A DNA stretch of 17,497 nt, taken from assembly GCA_943325515.2 (NCBI GenBank), contig CALPPS020000057.1:1-17497 (forward strand). Reading direction: 5' to 3'. Each line of letters opens with the position of its first letter. Positions within the stretch are counted from its first letter, which is position 1. Of the stretch, positions 7,771-16,200 are shown piece after piece. Source of the stretch: Flavobacterium psychrophilum (GTDB lineage Bacteria > Bacteroidota > Bacteroidia > Flavobacteriales > Flavobacteriaceae). The notes beneath the pieces are model-generated. The model had not been told where the DNA came from. It did not search any database and saw nothing but the letters and a program-made list of their open reading frames with translations. Position numbers and translations under genes: made by a program.

Positions 7771-7953
7771 TCATACTCTTCCTTTTAATGAGGAGAATAC
7801 CCATGCATTGGCTAAAAAACCTACTCCTACGGTGCAAAATCCCCAACCAGCAACATCGGCATAGCGGTAAACTCCTAAACCTATTAAAATTAATCCCATA
7901 ATTATCATTATAAAAGTAGCCCATCCTAAGACGGTATTTTTATTCATTCCCAT
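7771..7953 (-). CDS. Small two-helix membrane protein (CAL67264-like)
   Basis: A 60-residue hydrophobic protein starting MGMNKNTVLGW. It has two likely membrane helices, about 7-27 (VLGWATFIMIIMGLILIGLG) and 35-53 (AGWGFCTVGVGFLANAWVF), with a short YRYAD turn between them and a basic tail SLKGRV. It resembles from memory the small CAL67264-type membrane proteins of Flavobacteriia; no function is known. The frame is open to 7992, but a -7-like box lies in that extension, so I use the ATG at 7953 (the ATG at 7947 is also possible). It precedes ettA on the same strand with about 145 bases between, so cotranscription with ettA is possible. No terminator was seen between them. Confidence 0.8.
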   Translation of the reverse strand: MGMNKNTVLGWATFIMIIMGLILIGLGVYRYADVAGWGFCTVGVGFLANAWVFSSLKGRV

Positions 7954-8273
7954 TGTTTTGAGGTATTTATTTTTTGGAAGTGCAAATATCAATAAAAAAT
8001 GTGAGTTTTGAAAGGTATAAAGGAAAAGTAAAAAGGTAGTAGTGAGAACTATGTACCAATTAATAGTAAGAATTATAATTAAAACATCGATTGTAATTAG
8101 TTTTTTATAGACTGTCTTGTCTTGAAATAGCGATACCCACTGAGCATGTTTGTCTGGAAAATTTTACGAATCTTGGACTTGATTTTTTAATCTTGATTAA
8201 ATCATTTTTTAATCTAGACGAAAAATAAATAGTGAAGAATGCCATATTTTTATCGAAGTTTATTTTTAGAAAA
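7954..8273. other. Intergenic stretch with repeats, no convincing gene
   Basis: These 320 bases between two divergent small membrane-protein genes hold no ORF I would call. The left part (to about 8105) is AT-rich and featureless apart from the weak box at 7983-7990. About 8108-8178 is clearly richer in G+C than its surroundings and may be a remnant of something inserted. At 8182-8192 and 8204-8214 the 11-mer ATTTTTTAATC occurs twice, with an inverted partial copy (GATTAAAT, 8195-8202) between. GATTAAA (8195-8201) and TTTAATC (8208-8214) can form a 7-bp hairpin. No TAnnTTTG box was found for the downstream gene. Confidence 0.5.
7983..7990 (-). promoter_or_regulatory. Weak -7-like box for small membrane protein
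   Basis: GATATTTG on the minus strand differs from TAnnTTTG only at the first base and lies 29 bases before the ATG at 7953. No -33 element is visible. Confidence 0.3.
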
Positions 8274-8738
8274 ATGAAGAACGAAAATCCAAATTTAAAA
8301 CTTATTTGCATTTCTGTAATTTATACTTTATTTACAGTTTTTATGTGGACACTATCGAAAAGTGAGGATAGCACTTCCTTAGTTTATTTATTTACACTTG
8401 TGATAATTTGGATTATTTTGACAACTCTAATGGGGATCATAATCTGGAAAGACAAAACAAAAATAAAAAATTGGAATCTATTAATTCTAATATTTTATAC
8501 ACCAGTTCCTGTAATATTTTTTCTTTCAGCAAAAGAACAAGTTACCGGGACTTGGGAATACCATAAAAATAATCATCGCATCAAAGAAATTCAATACGAA
8601 AACAAAAAAAAATATTTTTCAAGAATTGCTATAACTAAAGAACAATTTGCAATTCCTGCATATGATGCATATTCCCTTGATAGTATTAATAATAATTTTG
8701 GAAATTTAGAAACAATAAAACCTATACAATACGAGTAA
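8274..8738 (+). CDS. Orphan three-helix membrane protein, unknown function
   Basis: A 154-residue protein that I do not recognise. From MKNENPNLK it has three likely membrane segments: about 10-28 (LICISVIYTLFTVFMWTL), 36-58 (LVYLFTLVIIWIILTTLMGI) and 68-86 (LLILIFYTPVPVIFFLSA). A polar tail of about 66 residues follows, rich in Lys, Asn, Tyr and Ile and ending IKPIQYE. The tail starts KEQVTGTWEYHKNN. The frame is open 14 codons further to a GTG at 8232, but the ATG at 8274, after an A-rich stretch typical of this genome, is the better start. It is isolated between housekeeping genes and flanked by unusual non-coding sequence, with a long hairpin downstream. This suggests a recently acquired or variable gene, but that is inference. 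The tail could be an extracytoplasmic or a cytoplasmic interaction segment. Confidence 0.7.
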   Translation: MKNENPNLKLICISVIYTLFTVFMWTLSKSEDSTSLVYLFTLVIIWIILTTLMGIIIWKDKTKIKNWNLLILIFYTPVPVIFFLSAKEQVTGTWEYHKNNHRIKEIQYENKKKYFSRIAITKEQFAIPAYDAYSLDSINNNFGNLETIKPIQYE

Positions 8739-8802
8739 ATAGAAAATGCTACTACCCGCAAGTAGTTCAACAGATTTAGATAATTGGTTATTTTAATGTT
8801 GG

Positions 8803-8852
8803 TTTGGTCCTGCTACCATTCGAAGGGATTCGCGTGGTAGCTTTGGGTCAAA
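8803..8852 (+). other. Long structured hairpin, possible RNA element
   Basis: A 50-base imperfect stem-loop. TTTGGTCC (8803-8810) pairs with GGGTCAAA (8845-8852) including two G-T pairs. A small 1x3 internal loop follows, then GCTACCA (8812-8818) pairs perfectly with TGGTAGC (8835-8841). After a 2x2 mismatch, CGAA (8821-8824) pairs with TTCG (8829-8832) around a GGGA loop, a GNRA tetraloop if read as plus-strand RNA. It is G+C-rich for this genome. There is no T tail, so it is not a standard terminator. A smaller hairpin, ACTAC/GTAGT, lies at 8751-8766. It could be a 3' UTR structure, a small RNA or the remnant of a mobile cassette. Confidence 0.55.
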
Positions 8853-8854
8853 TT

Positions 8855-8883
8855 AAAAAACTGAGTTTAACTCATAATTTTTT
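8855..8883. terminator. Probable bidirectional terminator of folD and orphan gene
   Basis: The short palindrome TGAGTTTAACTCA (8862-8874) is flanked by AAAAAA (8855-8860) and TTTTTT (8878-8883), giving a T tail on either strand. The core stem is only 4-6 bp, so it is weak. The minus-strand tail follows the folD stop codon (8882-8884), which overlaps the element. Confidence 0.5.
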
Positions 8884-9769
8884 AAACTTTTTGTAATCGT
8901 TTTTGTTCTCTTGCTAACAAAGTATTCTTTAACAACATAGCGATAGTCATTGGTCCAACTCCGCCTGGAACTGGAGTTATAAAAGACGCTTTTTTTGAAA
9001 CAAATTCATAATCTACATCACCGGTAATTTTATATCCTTTTGGTTGAGTTTCATCATTTACACGTGTAATTCCAACATCAATAACAACTGCACCATCTTT
9101 TACCATTTCGGCTTTCAAATAATTAGGAACGCCCAATGCGGTGATAATAATATCGGCTTGTGTGGTTATTTGAGCAATGTTTTTAGTGTAACTGTGAGTT
9201 AAAGTCACCGTTGAATTTCCTGGAAATCCTTTTCTTCCCATCAAGATACTCATTGGACGGCCAACAATATGACTTCTTCCAATAACAACGGTGTGTTTCC
9301 CTTGTGTTTCCACGCCATATCGTTCTAGCAATTCTAAAATCCCAAAAGGTGTTGCTGGAATAAAAGTCGTCATATCTAAAGCCATTTTCCCAAAATTTTC
9401 CGGATGAAAACCATCTACATCTTTACTTGGATCTATAGACATAATAATATGCTGTGTATCGATTTGTTTTGGCAATGGCAACTGCACTATAAATCCATCG
9501 ATGTTGTCATCTTCATTAAGTTCTTTTATTTTTTTGAGTAATTCTGTTTCTGAGGTTGTACTTGGCATTTTAATTAAAGTAGATTCAAAACCTACTCTTT
9601 CGCAGGATTTCACTTTACTTCCCACATAAGTTAAACTTGCTCCATCATTACCCACAATAATAGCGGCTAAGTGAGGTACTTTTTCGCCATTAGCTTTCAT
9701 TTTATCGACTTCGGCTGCGATTTCATTTTTGATATCTTCAGAAACTTTTTTTCCGTCTAAAATTTTCAT
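8882..9769 (-). CDS. folD: Bifunctional methylene-THF dehydrogenase/methenyl-THF cyclohydrolase
   Basis: Interconverts 5,10-methylene- and 10-formyl-tetrahydrofolate using NADP+, supplying one-carbon units for purines and formyl-Met-tRNA in the cytoplasm. The 295 residues match the usual family length. The catalytic domain has YVGSKVK with Tyr48 and catalytic Lys52, QLPLP with Gln96, and DVDGFHPEN with Asp119. These correspond to Tyr50, Lys54, Gln98 and Asp121 of E. coli FolD. The nucleotide-binding domain has VIGRSHIVGRPM (162-173) and the C-terminal PVPGGVGPMT (266-275). The ATG at 9769 is the only sensible start. The ffh terminator hairpin lies 33 bases upstream and no TAnnTTTG box is visible, so its promoter is unclear; partial readthrough from ffh is one possibility. 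Confidence 0.97.
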   Translation of the reverse strand: MKILDGKKVSEDIKNEIAAEVDKMKANGEKVPHLAAIIVGNDGASLTYVGSKVKSCERVGFESTLIKMPSTTSETELLKKIKELNEDDNIDGFIVQLPLPKQIDTQHIIMSIDPSKDVDGFHPENFGKMALDMTTFIPATPFGILELLERYGVETQGKHTVVIGRSHIVGRPMSILMGRKGFPGNSTVTLTHSYTKNIAQITTQADIIITALGVPNYLKAEMVKDGAVVIDVGITRVNDETQPKGYKITGDVDYEFVSKKASFITPVPGGVGPMTIAMLLKNTLLAREQKRLQKV

Positions 9770-9801
9770 ACTATAATCTTTTGTGTGTTGTCTTGTTTAT
9801 A

Positions 9802-9829
9802 ATAAAGACGCGATAAATCGCGTCTTTAT
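9802..9829 (-). terminator. Terminator of ffh
   Basis: ATAAAGACGCGA (9802-9813) and TCGCGTCTTTAT (9818-9829) form a perfect 12-bp stem with a TAAA loop, one base after the ffh stop codon. It has no long T tract outside the stem, but the 3' arm itself ends in T-rich sequence. Confidence 0.85.
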
Positions 9830-9830
9830 G

Positions 9831-11159
9831 CTATTTCATTCCGCCCATCATTTTCATTAAATTCTTTCCACCGCCCCCTTGCATCATTTTCATCATCTTA
9901 CTCATTTGTTCAAATTGCTTTAACAATTGATTTACTTCTTCTATTTTGCGTCCAGAGCCTCTTGCTATTCGAGATTTTCTTTTCATGTCTAATATGGCAG
10001 GCTTAGCTCGTTCTTTTGGTGTCATCGAATGTATAATTGCTTCTATATGTTTGAAAGCATCGTCTTCTATTTCCACATCTTTCAATGCTTTCCCCGCACC
10101 AGGTATCATTCCCACAAGGTCTTTCATATTACCCATTTTTTTCACTTGCTGGATTTGAGATAAGAAATCATCAAAACCAAACTCATTTTTAGCAATTTTC
10201 TTTTGAATTTTTCTTGCTTCTTCCTCATCGTATTGCTCTTGAGCTCTTTCTACCAAGGAAACCACATCACCCATTCCAAGAATTCTTTCCGCCATACGAG
10301 AAGGATAGAACACATCAATAGCTTCCATTTTTTCGCCAGTTCCGATAAACTTAATGGGTTTATTAACTACTGATTTAATAGAAATTGCTGCTCCACCTCG
10401 AGTATCACCATCTAATTTGGTTAAAATAACACCGTCAAAATTCAATCTATCATTAAACGCTTTTGCCGTATTTACTGCATCTTGACCTGTCATAGAGTCA
10501 ACAACAAATAATGTTTCCTGTGGTTTGATTGCGGCATGTACGTTGGCAATTTCATTCATCATTTGTTCATCGATAGCCAAACGACCAGCTGTATCAACAA
10601 TCACCACATTAAAACCATTTGCTTTTGCATAAGCGATAGCTTTAAGAGAAATATCAACAGGGTTTTTATTCTCAGGTTCTGAATATACTTCGACACCAAT
10701 TTGGTCACCAACAACATGTAACTGATTAATTGCGGCAGGACGATAAATATCACAAGCTACTAAAAGTGGCTTTTTTCCTTTTTTGGTTTTCAGATAATTA
10801 GCTAATTTTCCTGAGAAAGTGGTTTTACCTGAACCTTGTAAACCCGACATTAAAATAACGGATGGATTTCCAGAAAGATTAATACCAGTAGCATCACCGC
10901 CCATTAATTCGGTCAACTCGTCTTTTACGATTTTGACCATCAATTGCCCTGGTTGTAAAGTAGTCAATACATTCTGACCAATAGCCTTGTCTTTAACTCT
11001 AGTGGTAAAATCTTTCGCTATTTTAAAATTAACATCGGCGTCAAGTAAAGCGCGACGAACCTCTTTTAGCGTTTCTGCAACATTTACTTCTGTAATTTTA
11101 CCATGTCCTTTTAGTACATGTAATGCTTTATCTAGTTTTTCACTTAAATTATTGAACAT
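9831..11159 (-). CDS. ffh: Signal recognition particle protein, SRP54-type GTPase
   Basis: Binds 4.5S RNA and the signal or membrane segment of nascent chains, and delivers ribosomes to FtsY and SecYEG at the inner membrane. The 442 residues show an N domain (1-95), and a G domain with P-loop GLQGSGKTT (106-114), CDIYRPAA (136-143), DTAGR (189-193), TKLDGD (247-252) and GTGE (273-276). The M domain (about 300-442) has the RNA-binding RIARGSGR (397-404) and a methionine-rich C-terminus (MSKMMKMM and LMKMMGGMK) that forms the signal-sequence groove. The ATG at 11159 starts MFNNLSEKL, typical for Ffh. A -7 box lies 29 bases upstream and a strong hairpin ends the gene. The gene is ordinary for its family. 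Confidence 0.98.
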   Translation of the reverse strand: MFNNLSEKLDKALHVLKGHGKITEVNVAETLKEVRRALLDADVNFKIAKDFTTRVKDKAIGQNVLTTLQPGQLMVKIVKDELTELMGGDATGINLSGNPSVILMSGLQGSGKTTFSGKLANYLKTKKGKKPLLVACDIYRPAAINQLHVVGDQIGVEVYSEPENKNPVDISLKAIAYAKANGFNVVIVDTAGRLAIDEQMMNEIANVHAAIKPQETLFVVDSMTGQDAVNTAKAFNDRLNFDGVILTKLDGDTRGGAAISIKSVVNKPIKFIGTGEKMEAIDVFYPSRMAERILGMGDVVSLVERAQEQYDEEEARKIQKKIAKNEFGFDDFLSQIQQVKKMGNMKDLVGMIPGAGKALKDVEIEDDAFKHIEAIIHSMTPKERAKPAILDMKRKSRIARGSGRKIEEVNQLLKQFEQMSKMMKMMQGGGGKNLMKMMGGMK

Positions 11160-11187
11160 AATGGAAAGCTTTATTTTTTGAGAAGTA

Positions 11188-11195
11188 CAAATATA
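11188..11195 (-). promoter_or_regulatory. Putative -7 box of ffh
   Basis: TATATTTG on the minus strand, with the ATG at 11159 following about 29 bases later. Its upstream side, where a -33 box would lie, is filled by the AGAATTC heptad repeats. Confidence 0.55.
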
Positions 11196-11201
11196 AGTCT
11201 T

Positions 11202-11236
11202 AGAATTCAGAATTCAGAATTCGAAATTCAGAATTT
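11202..11236. repeat. Seven-base tandem repeat, five units
   Basis: AGAATTC three times in a row (11202-11222), then GAAATTC (11223-11229) and AGAATTT (11230-11236). It lies just upstream of the ffh -7 box in the argS-ffh spacer. Exact heptad repeats can change copy number by slippage. The AATTC core recalls the AATTCC units at 3072-3100. Confidence 0.85.
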
Positions 11237-11237
11237 A

Positions 11238-11254
11238 CTAAAAAACTATTTTAG
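11238..11254 (-). terminator. Weak possible terminator of argS
   Basis: CTAAAA (11238-11243) and TTTTAG (11249-11254) form a 6-bp AT-rich stem with a 5-base loop, 9 bases after the argS stop. It is weak and lacks a clear T tail. Confidence 0.3.
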
Positions 11255-11263
11255 AATAAAAAT

Positions 11264-13042
11264 TTACATTCTTTCAGGCACTTCTATTCCCAGTAATTCC
11301 AATGCAATTTTTATAGTTTCCCCAACTTTTTTAGAAAGCTGAACTCTGAATGTTTTTTTGATACTATCTTCTTCCCCCAAAATAGACACTGATTGATAAA
11401 ATGAATTGTATTCTTTTACCAAATCATAGGTGTAATTTGCAATTAAAGCCGGACTGTGATTGTGTGCTGCATTTTGAATTACTTCAGGAAAAAGTTCGAT
11501 TTGTTTTAATAATTCTTTTTCTTTTTCATGCAATTCTAGGTTTGTAATTTCAATAGTTAAATCAAAATCTGCTTTGCGCAAAATAGATTGAATTCTGGCA
11601 TAAGTGTACTGAATAAATGGTCCAGTATTTCCGGCAAAATCAACCGATTCCTCAGGATTAAAAAGAATTTGTTTCTTTGGATCAACTTTTAAAATATAAT
11701 ATTTCAAAGCGCCAAGCCCAATCATTTTGAAAAGTTTTGATTTCTCTTCTTCTGAATAGCCCTCAAGTTTACCTAATTCAGTAGCAATTTTTCCAGCAGT
11801 TTCTGTCATTTCTTGGATTAAATCATCAGCATCAACAACAGTTCCTTCACGAGATTTCATTTTTCCTGATGGCAGTTCTACCATTCCATAGGATAAATGA
11901 TATAAATTTTCGGACCAATTGAATCCTAGTTTTTTCAGAATTAAAAATAATACTTTGAAGTGATAATCTTGCTCGTTTCCTACGGTATATACCATTCCGC
12001 CAACATCTGGATAATCTTTGACACGCTGAATGGCAGTTCCAATATCTTGTGTCATGTAAACAGCTGTGCCATCAGAACGCAACACAATTTTACGATCCAA
12101 ACCTTCTGACGTTAAATCAATCCAAACCGAACCATCAGGATCTTTTTCAAATATTCCTTTTTCTAAACCAAATTGGACCACTTCCTTTCCTAATAAATAA
12201 GTATTACTCTCATAATAATAACTATCAAAATCAACACCAAGGTTTTTGTATGTGACAGCAAAACCGTCGTAAACCCATTGATTCATAGTTTTCCATAAGG
12301 CAACTACTTCTGGTTTTCCTGCTTCCCAATCTAGAAGCATTTGTTGCGCTTCTTGAATAATTGGAGCTTGTTTTTTTGATTCCTCCTCCGTTTTTCCCCG
12401 ACCAATTAAATCACTAATTTGAGATTTATATTCTTGATCAAATTTTACGTAGAAATTTCCAACTAATTTGTCGCCTTTTAGTCCAGAATTTTGAGGAGTT
12501 TGACCTTGACCATATTTCTGCCAAGCCAACATTGATTTACAAATGTGAATTCCTCTATCGTTGATAATTTGGGTTTTGTATACTTTTTTACCTGAAGCCT
12601 TAATAATTTCGGCAACGGAATATCCTAATAGATTGTTACGAACATGACCTAAATGTAATGGTTTATTAGTATTTGGGGAAGAATATTCAACCATTACAGC
12701 ATTACTGTTTTCAGAGGGTATCCCAAAACCAAATTTTTGATTATTTTTTATTTCATTAAAAAAATTAACATAATAAACATCTGAAATTACGATGTTAAGA
12801 AAACCCGAAACTACATTAAAACGGATTACTTCTTCTACATTATCCACTAAATAGTTTCCAATTTTAGTTCCTATTTCAATTGGATTTACTTTAATTACTT
12901 TCAATAAAGGGAAAATTACCATGGTGATATCACCTTCAAAATCCTTGCGCGTCATCTGAAACTCTACTTTATCAATTGATAATTCAAATAAAACGTTAAG
13001 AGCTTTTTGAATTTTTAGAGAAAGTATTTGTTGTAAAGACAT
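11264..13042 (-). CDS. argS: Arginine--tRNA ligase
   Basis: A class I aminoacyl-tRNA synthetase that charges tRNA-Arg with arginine using ATP in the cytoplasm. The 592 residues match the family. The N-terminal Add-1 domain for the tRNA D-loop covers about 1-110. The catalytic Rossmann fold carries the HIGH-type motif NKPLHLGHVRNN (126-137, HLGH 130-133), with VEYSSPNTNKP just before it. The KMSKS-equivalent region reads GKMKSREGTVV (393-403); the canonical second lysine is absent, as is common in ArgS. The helical DALR anticodon-binding domain spans about 475-592, with GPFIQYTYAR (474-483) and ending EVPERM. The ATG at 13042 gives the expected N-terminus MSLQQIL, and a TATCTTTG box lies 22 bases before it. 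The gene ends close to the ffh promoter. Confidence 0.98.
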   Translation of the reverse strand: MSLQQILSLKIQKALNVLFELSIDKVEFQMTRKDFEGDITMVIFPLLKVIKVNPIEIGTKIGNYLVDNVEEVIRFNVVSGFLNIVISDVYYVNFFNEIKNNQKFGFGIPSENSNAVMVEYSSPNTNKPLHLGHVRNNLLGYSVAEIIKASGKKVYKTQIINDRGIHICKSMLAWQKYGQGQTPQNSGLKGDKLVGNFYVKFDQEYKSQISDLIGRGKTEEESKKQAPIIQEAQQMLLDWEAGKPEVVALWKTMNQWVYDGFAVTYKNLGVDFDSYYYESNTYLLGKEVVQFGLEKGIFEKDPDGSVWIDLTSEGLDRKIVLRSDGTAVYMTQDIGTAIQRVKDYPDVGGMVYTVGNEQDYHFKVLFLILKKLGFNWSENLYHLSYGMVELPSGKMKSREGTVVDADDLIQEMTETAGKIATELGKLEGYSEEEKSKLFKMIGLGALKYYILKVDPKKQILFNPEESVDFAGNTGPFIQYTYARIQSILRKADFDLTIEITNLELHEKEKELLKQIELFPEVIQNAAHNHSPALIANYTYDLVKEYNSFYQSVSILGEEDSIKKTFRVQLSKKVGETIKIALELLGIEVPERM

Positions 13043-13057
13043 AATTTTTTATATTTG
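13027..13057 (+). promoter_or_regulatory. Consensus promoter pointing to surface-protein gene
   Basis: TTTG (13027-13030), exactly 19 bases, then TATATTTG (13050-13057) match the full Bacteroidota -33/-7 consensus. It overlaps the first codons of argS on the other strand. Transcription would start near 13062-13065, giving the giant surface-protein gene a leader of about 180 bases. It may also be a chance match in AT-rich DNA. Confidence 0.5.
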
Positions 13058-13063
13058 AGTTTA

Positions 13064-13071
13064 CAAAGATA
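13064..13071 (-). promoter_or_regulatory. Putative -7 box of argS
   Basis: TATCTTTG on the minus strand lies 21 bases before the argS ATG, a distance like that of the other leaders here. No -33 TTG is visible. It overlaps the footprint of the plus-strand promoter at 13027-13057. Confidence 0.5.
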
Positions 13072-13184
13072 ATCATTAGAAAATTATTTTTGTTGGAAGA
13101 TAAAATATACTCAAAAATTTAAAAATTATTTTTAAATATAAGTTTTTTACTTATAATCTTTACTTTTTTATGTATTTCATCGGA

Positions 13185-13192
13185 TATATTTG
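13185..13192 (+). promoter_or_regulatory. Second possible -7 box for surface-protein gene
   Basis: TATATTTG 50 bases before the ATG at 13243, with no -33 TTG at normal spacing. It would give a leader of about 43 bases containing a CCCCC run just before the start codon. Confidence 0.35.
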
Positions 13193-13242
13193 CTTTTAAG
13201 CGATAGAATTATTAATATTTGTTATGCCTAATCCCCCAAGTC

Positions 13243-16200
13243 ATGAAAAAAATATTACTACCAATAGCGTTTTTACTTTCCGTGTTAGGTTTCTCCCAAC
13301 CTATAACGGTAAGTACAACAAGTTTTACAGTTCCAGAATTAGTTAATAATGTACTAATCAATACACCGTGTGTATCTGCTAATAATATTACGTGGAGTAC
13401 TGGTACAAACTACGGCTCTTCAAATGGAATTGGATTTTTTCAAAATACAAATCCGAATTTTCCGATGCAAAGTGGCGTTATATTGAGCACCGGGAACGTA
13501 TTAAATGCTGTAGGACCAAATCCAAACTCATCCTTACTTAGCGATGGCACGCCAAATTGGTTAGGAGATATTAGTTTAGAAAATATATTGGCAACAGCTG
13601 GAATTAATATGACTTCAAAAAATGCAACTCTGTTAGAATTTGATTTTACTCCCGTTTCCTCAAATTTTAGTTTTGATTTTTTATTTGCTTCTGAGGAATA
13701 TGGTAATTTTCAGTGTAACTTTTCAGATGCATTTGCTTTTTTATTAACTAATTCTAGTACAGGCGTTACAACTAACTTAGCCGTTGTTCCAAATACAAAT
13801 TTACCAATATCAGTTGTTACAATCAGAGATAATCAATATAACTCATCCTGTGGCGCATCAAACTCACAATTTTTCGGAATGTTCAATGGAGGATCAAATG
13901 CTTCAAATTCAGCTACAAATTTTAATGGTCAAACAAAATTGTTAACTGCAGGTTCTTCATTAACTCCAGGAATTACATACCATATTAAATTAGTCATTGC
14001 TGATAGAGTAGACTATAAATATGACTCTGCTATTTTTATAGCATCGGACAGTTTTAATATTGGACAAGATGTTTTGGGACAAGATTTAACTGTTGCAAAC
14101 AATAACGCTATTTGTTTTGGAAGCACATATACTTTAACCACTGGTTTAAGTGCATCTAATTATACATTTATATGGAAAAGAAACGGCGTTACCCTTGCTG
14201 GACAAACGGGGCCTTCACTAAGCATCAATCAACCAGGAAATTATAGTGTTTCTTACAATAATATTTCAAATTTATGTCAACCTATAACTGATTTAATTGC
14301 AATTGATTATTATCCTCAAATAATTTCACCAAACCCAAAAGATATTTATGCTTGTGATAATGGTGGTTCAACTTTTAATTTTAATTTAGAGTTAAACACA
14401 AACAGAGTTAAACAAGGATTAGATCCTTTAACAATTGTTAACTATTATTCATCTCAAAGTGATGCAGATACTAACATTAATCAACTACCACTTTTATATA
14501 ACGCACCTAGCGGACAAATAGTTTTTGTTAGAATTCAAATACCAAATAGTCTTTGTTATATTGTAAAATCTTTTCAATTATTAAAATCACCTGCTCCTGT
14601 AGCATATCAACCTCAAGACTTGATTAAATGTGCTAGGTCACAAACTCAAAATAATGCATATTGTAATTTTAATCAACAAACTTTAGCTGTATTAAATGGT
14701 CAATCATCGACTATAAATATTGTAAGCTATTATACTTCATTGAATGATGCAAATGATGGAATAAATCCAATTATCAATACAGCTAATGGTTTATTTACCG
14801 ATACAACTATTTATGTTAGAGTTCAAAATTCAGGAGATTCTACATGTTTTAGCATCACAAATTTTAACATTATTATTAACCCACTACCAGAAGTTGATGA
14901 ATTAGAAGATGTATTAATTTGTGATAATTACACTTTACAACCCCTACAAAATGGTAATTATTTTACAAGTGCTAATGGAAATGGCTTACCACTTTTTGCC
15001 GGAGATGTAATAATACAAACACAGACTATTTATATATTTAATCAACCTGGTGGACCTGGAACTTGTGGAGCAAATAGTTCATTCAAAGTGACTATTATAA
15101 ATAAAGATAGTTTAGCTCCAAAAAACGTTACAAATTGTGGTAATTACACATTGCCTTCTATTACTTATGGAAATTATTATTCAGCACCAGGCGGCAATGG
15201 AATAATAATTCCTGCTGGAACTGTAATTTCATCAACACAAACTATATATTACTATTTCATTAGTCCAGACCCACCTTTTTGTATTGTAGATACTAATTTT
15301 ATTGTTACTGTATTACCTTCAGTCGAAGTTGGAAATAGAGCAGATATTTTTGAATGTAGTTCCTATACTTTACCTCCTTTAGCAATAGGTGATTATTATA
15401 CTAGTCCAAACGGAACAGGAAATCAATTAACCGCTGGAACTATTATAACTACTTCACAAACTATATATGTGTTTGTTGCTAGAGCTAATACTCCTTCATG
15501 TATAGATCAAGATATCTTTGAAGTAATTATAGGATTAAATCAACCACCAAATATCTCTCAATGTAATGGATATACTCTACCTGATTTAGCAGTAGGAAAC
15601 TATTACACCGGTCCTAATGGAACTGGAAGTATAATTCCTGAAGGAAGTTTTATAAGTACCAATATGACTATTTTTATTTATGCTCCAACAACAAGTGGAG
15701 AAAACAATTGTAGTGATAATTTATATTTTACTTTAACATTTACACAACCTCAAATTGATGTTTTAAGTGATATGTCTGCTTGTGAAAGTTATACTTTACC
15801 ACCACTTACAAATGGAGAATATTATACTGGCATTGATGGAACAGGAACAATGCTTTATCCGGGTGATGCTATACTTTCAACACAAACTATTTATATCTTT
15901 AAGAGATTAGATAGTACTTGTTTTAACCAATCAAGTTTTACTATAACCATTAATACATTACCTAATATTGACTCTCGTTCCGATATTGATATATGTGATC
16001 AATATGTTTTAACACCATTAAATGTAGGGAACTATTATACAGGACCTAATGGAACTGGCACATTATTGCCGGCATCTTCAGTAATCACATCTTCACAAAA
16101 AATTTATATTTATGCTATTTCAAACACGACACCTTCTTGTAGCATAGAAAATAGTTTTCAGATAAATATATTCTCAACTTCATCAGACGTTTTACCAAAT

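Noticed and set aside
8232..8273. GTG start 14 codons upstream for the orphan membrane protein
   Set aside because: The ATG at 8274 has the A-rich context seen before other starts here, and the extension adds no conserved-looking sequence.
8105..8311. Minus-strand ORF of 68 codons in the spacer upstream of the 8274 gene
   Set aside because: It overlaps the start of a better-supported plus-strand gene and has no recognisable motif or start context. Its C-terminal part lies in the G+C-shifted patch and could be a relic, but I cannot match it to any known transposase.
8741..8852. Integron attC site
   Set aside because: Paired hairpin arms are present, but the conserved GTTRRRY/RYYYAAC core sites are not visible in the expected places and no integrase is in the window.
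13224..13346. Upstream ATG and 40-codon ORF overlapping the start of the surface-protein gene
   Set aside because: It is out of frame with a clear signal-peptide start and has no sequence features. A regulatory upstream ORF is conceivable but unsupported.
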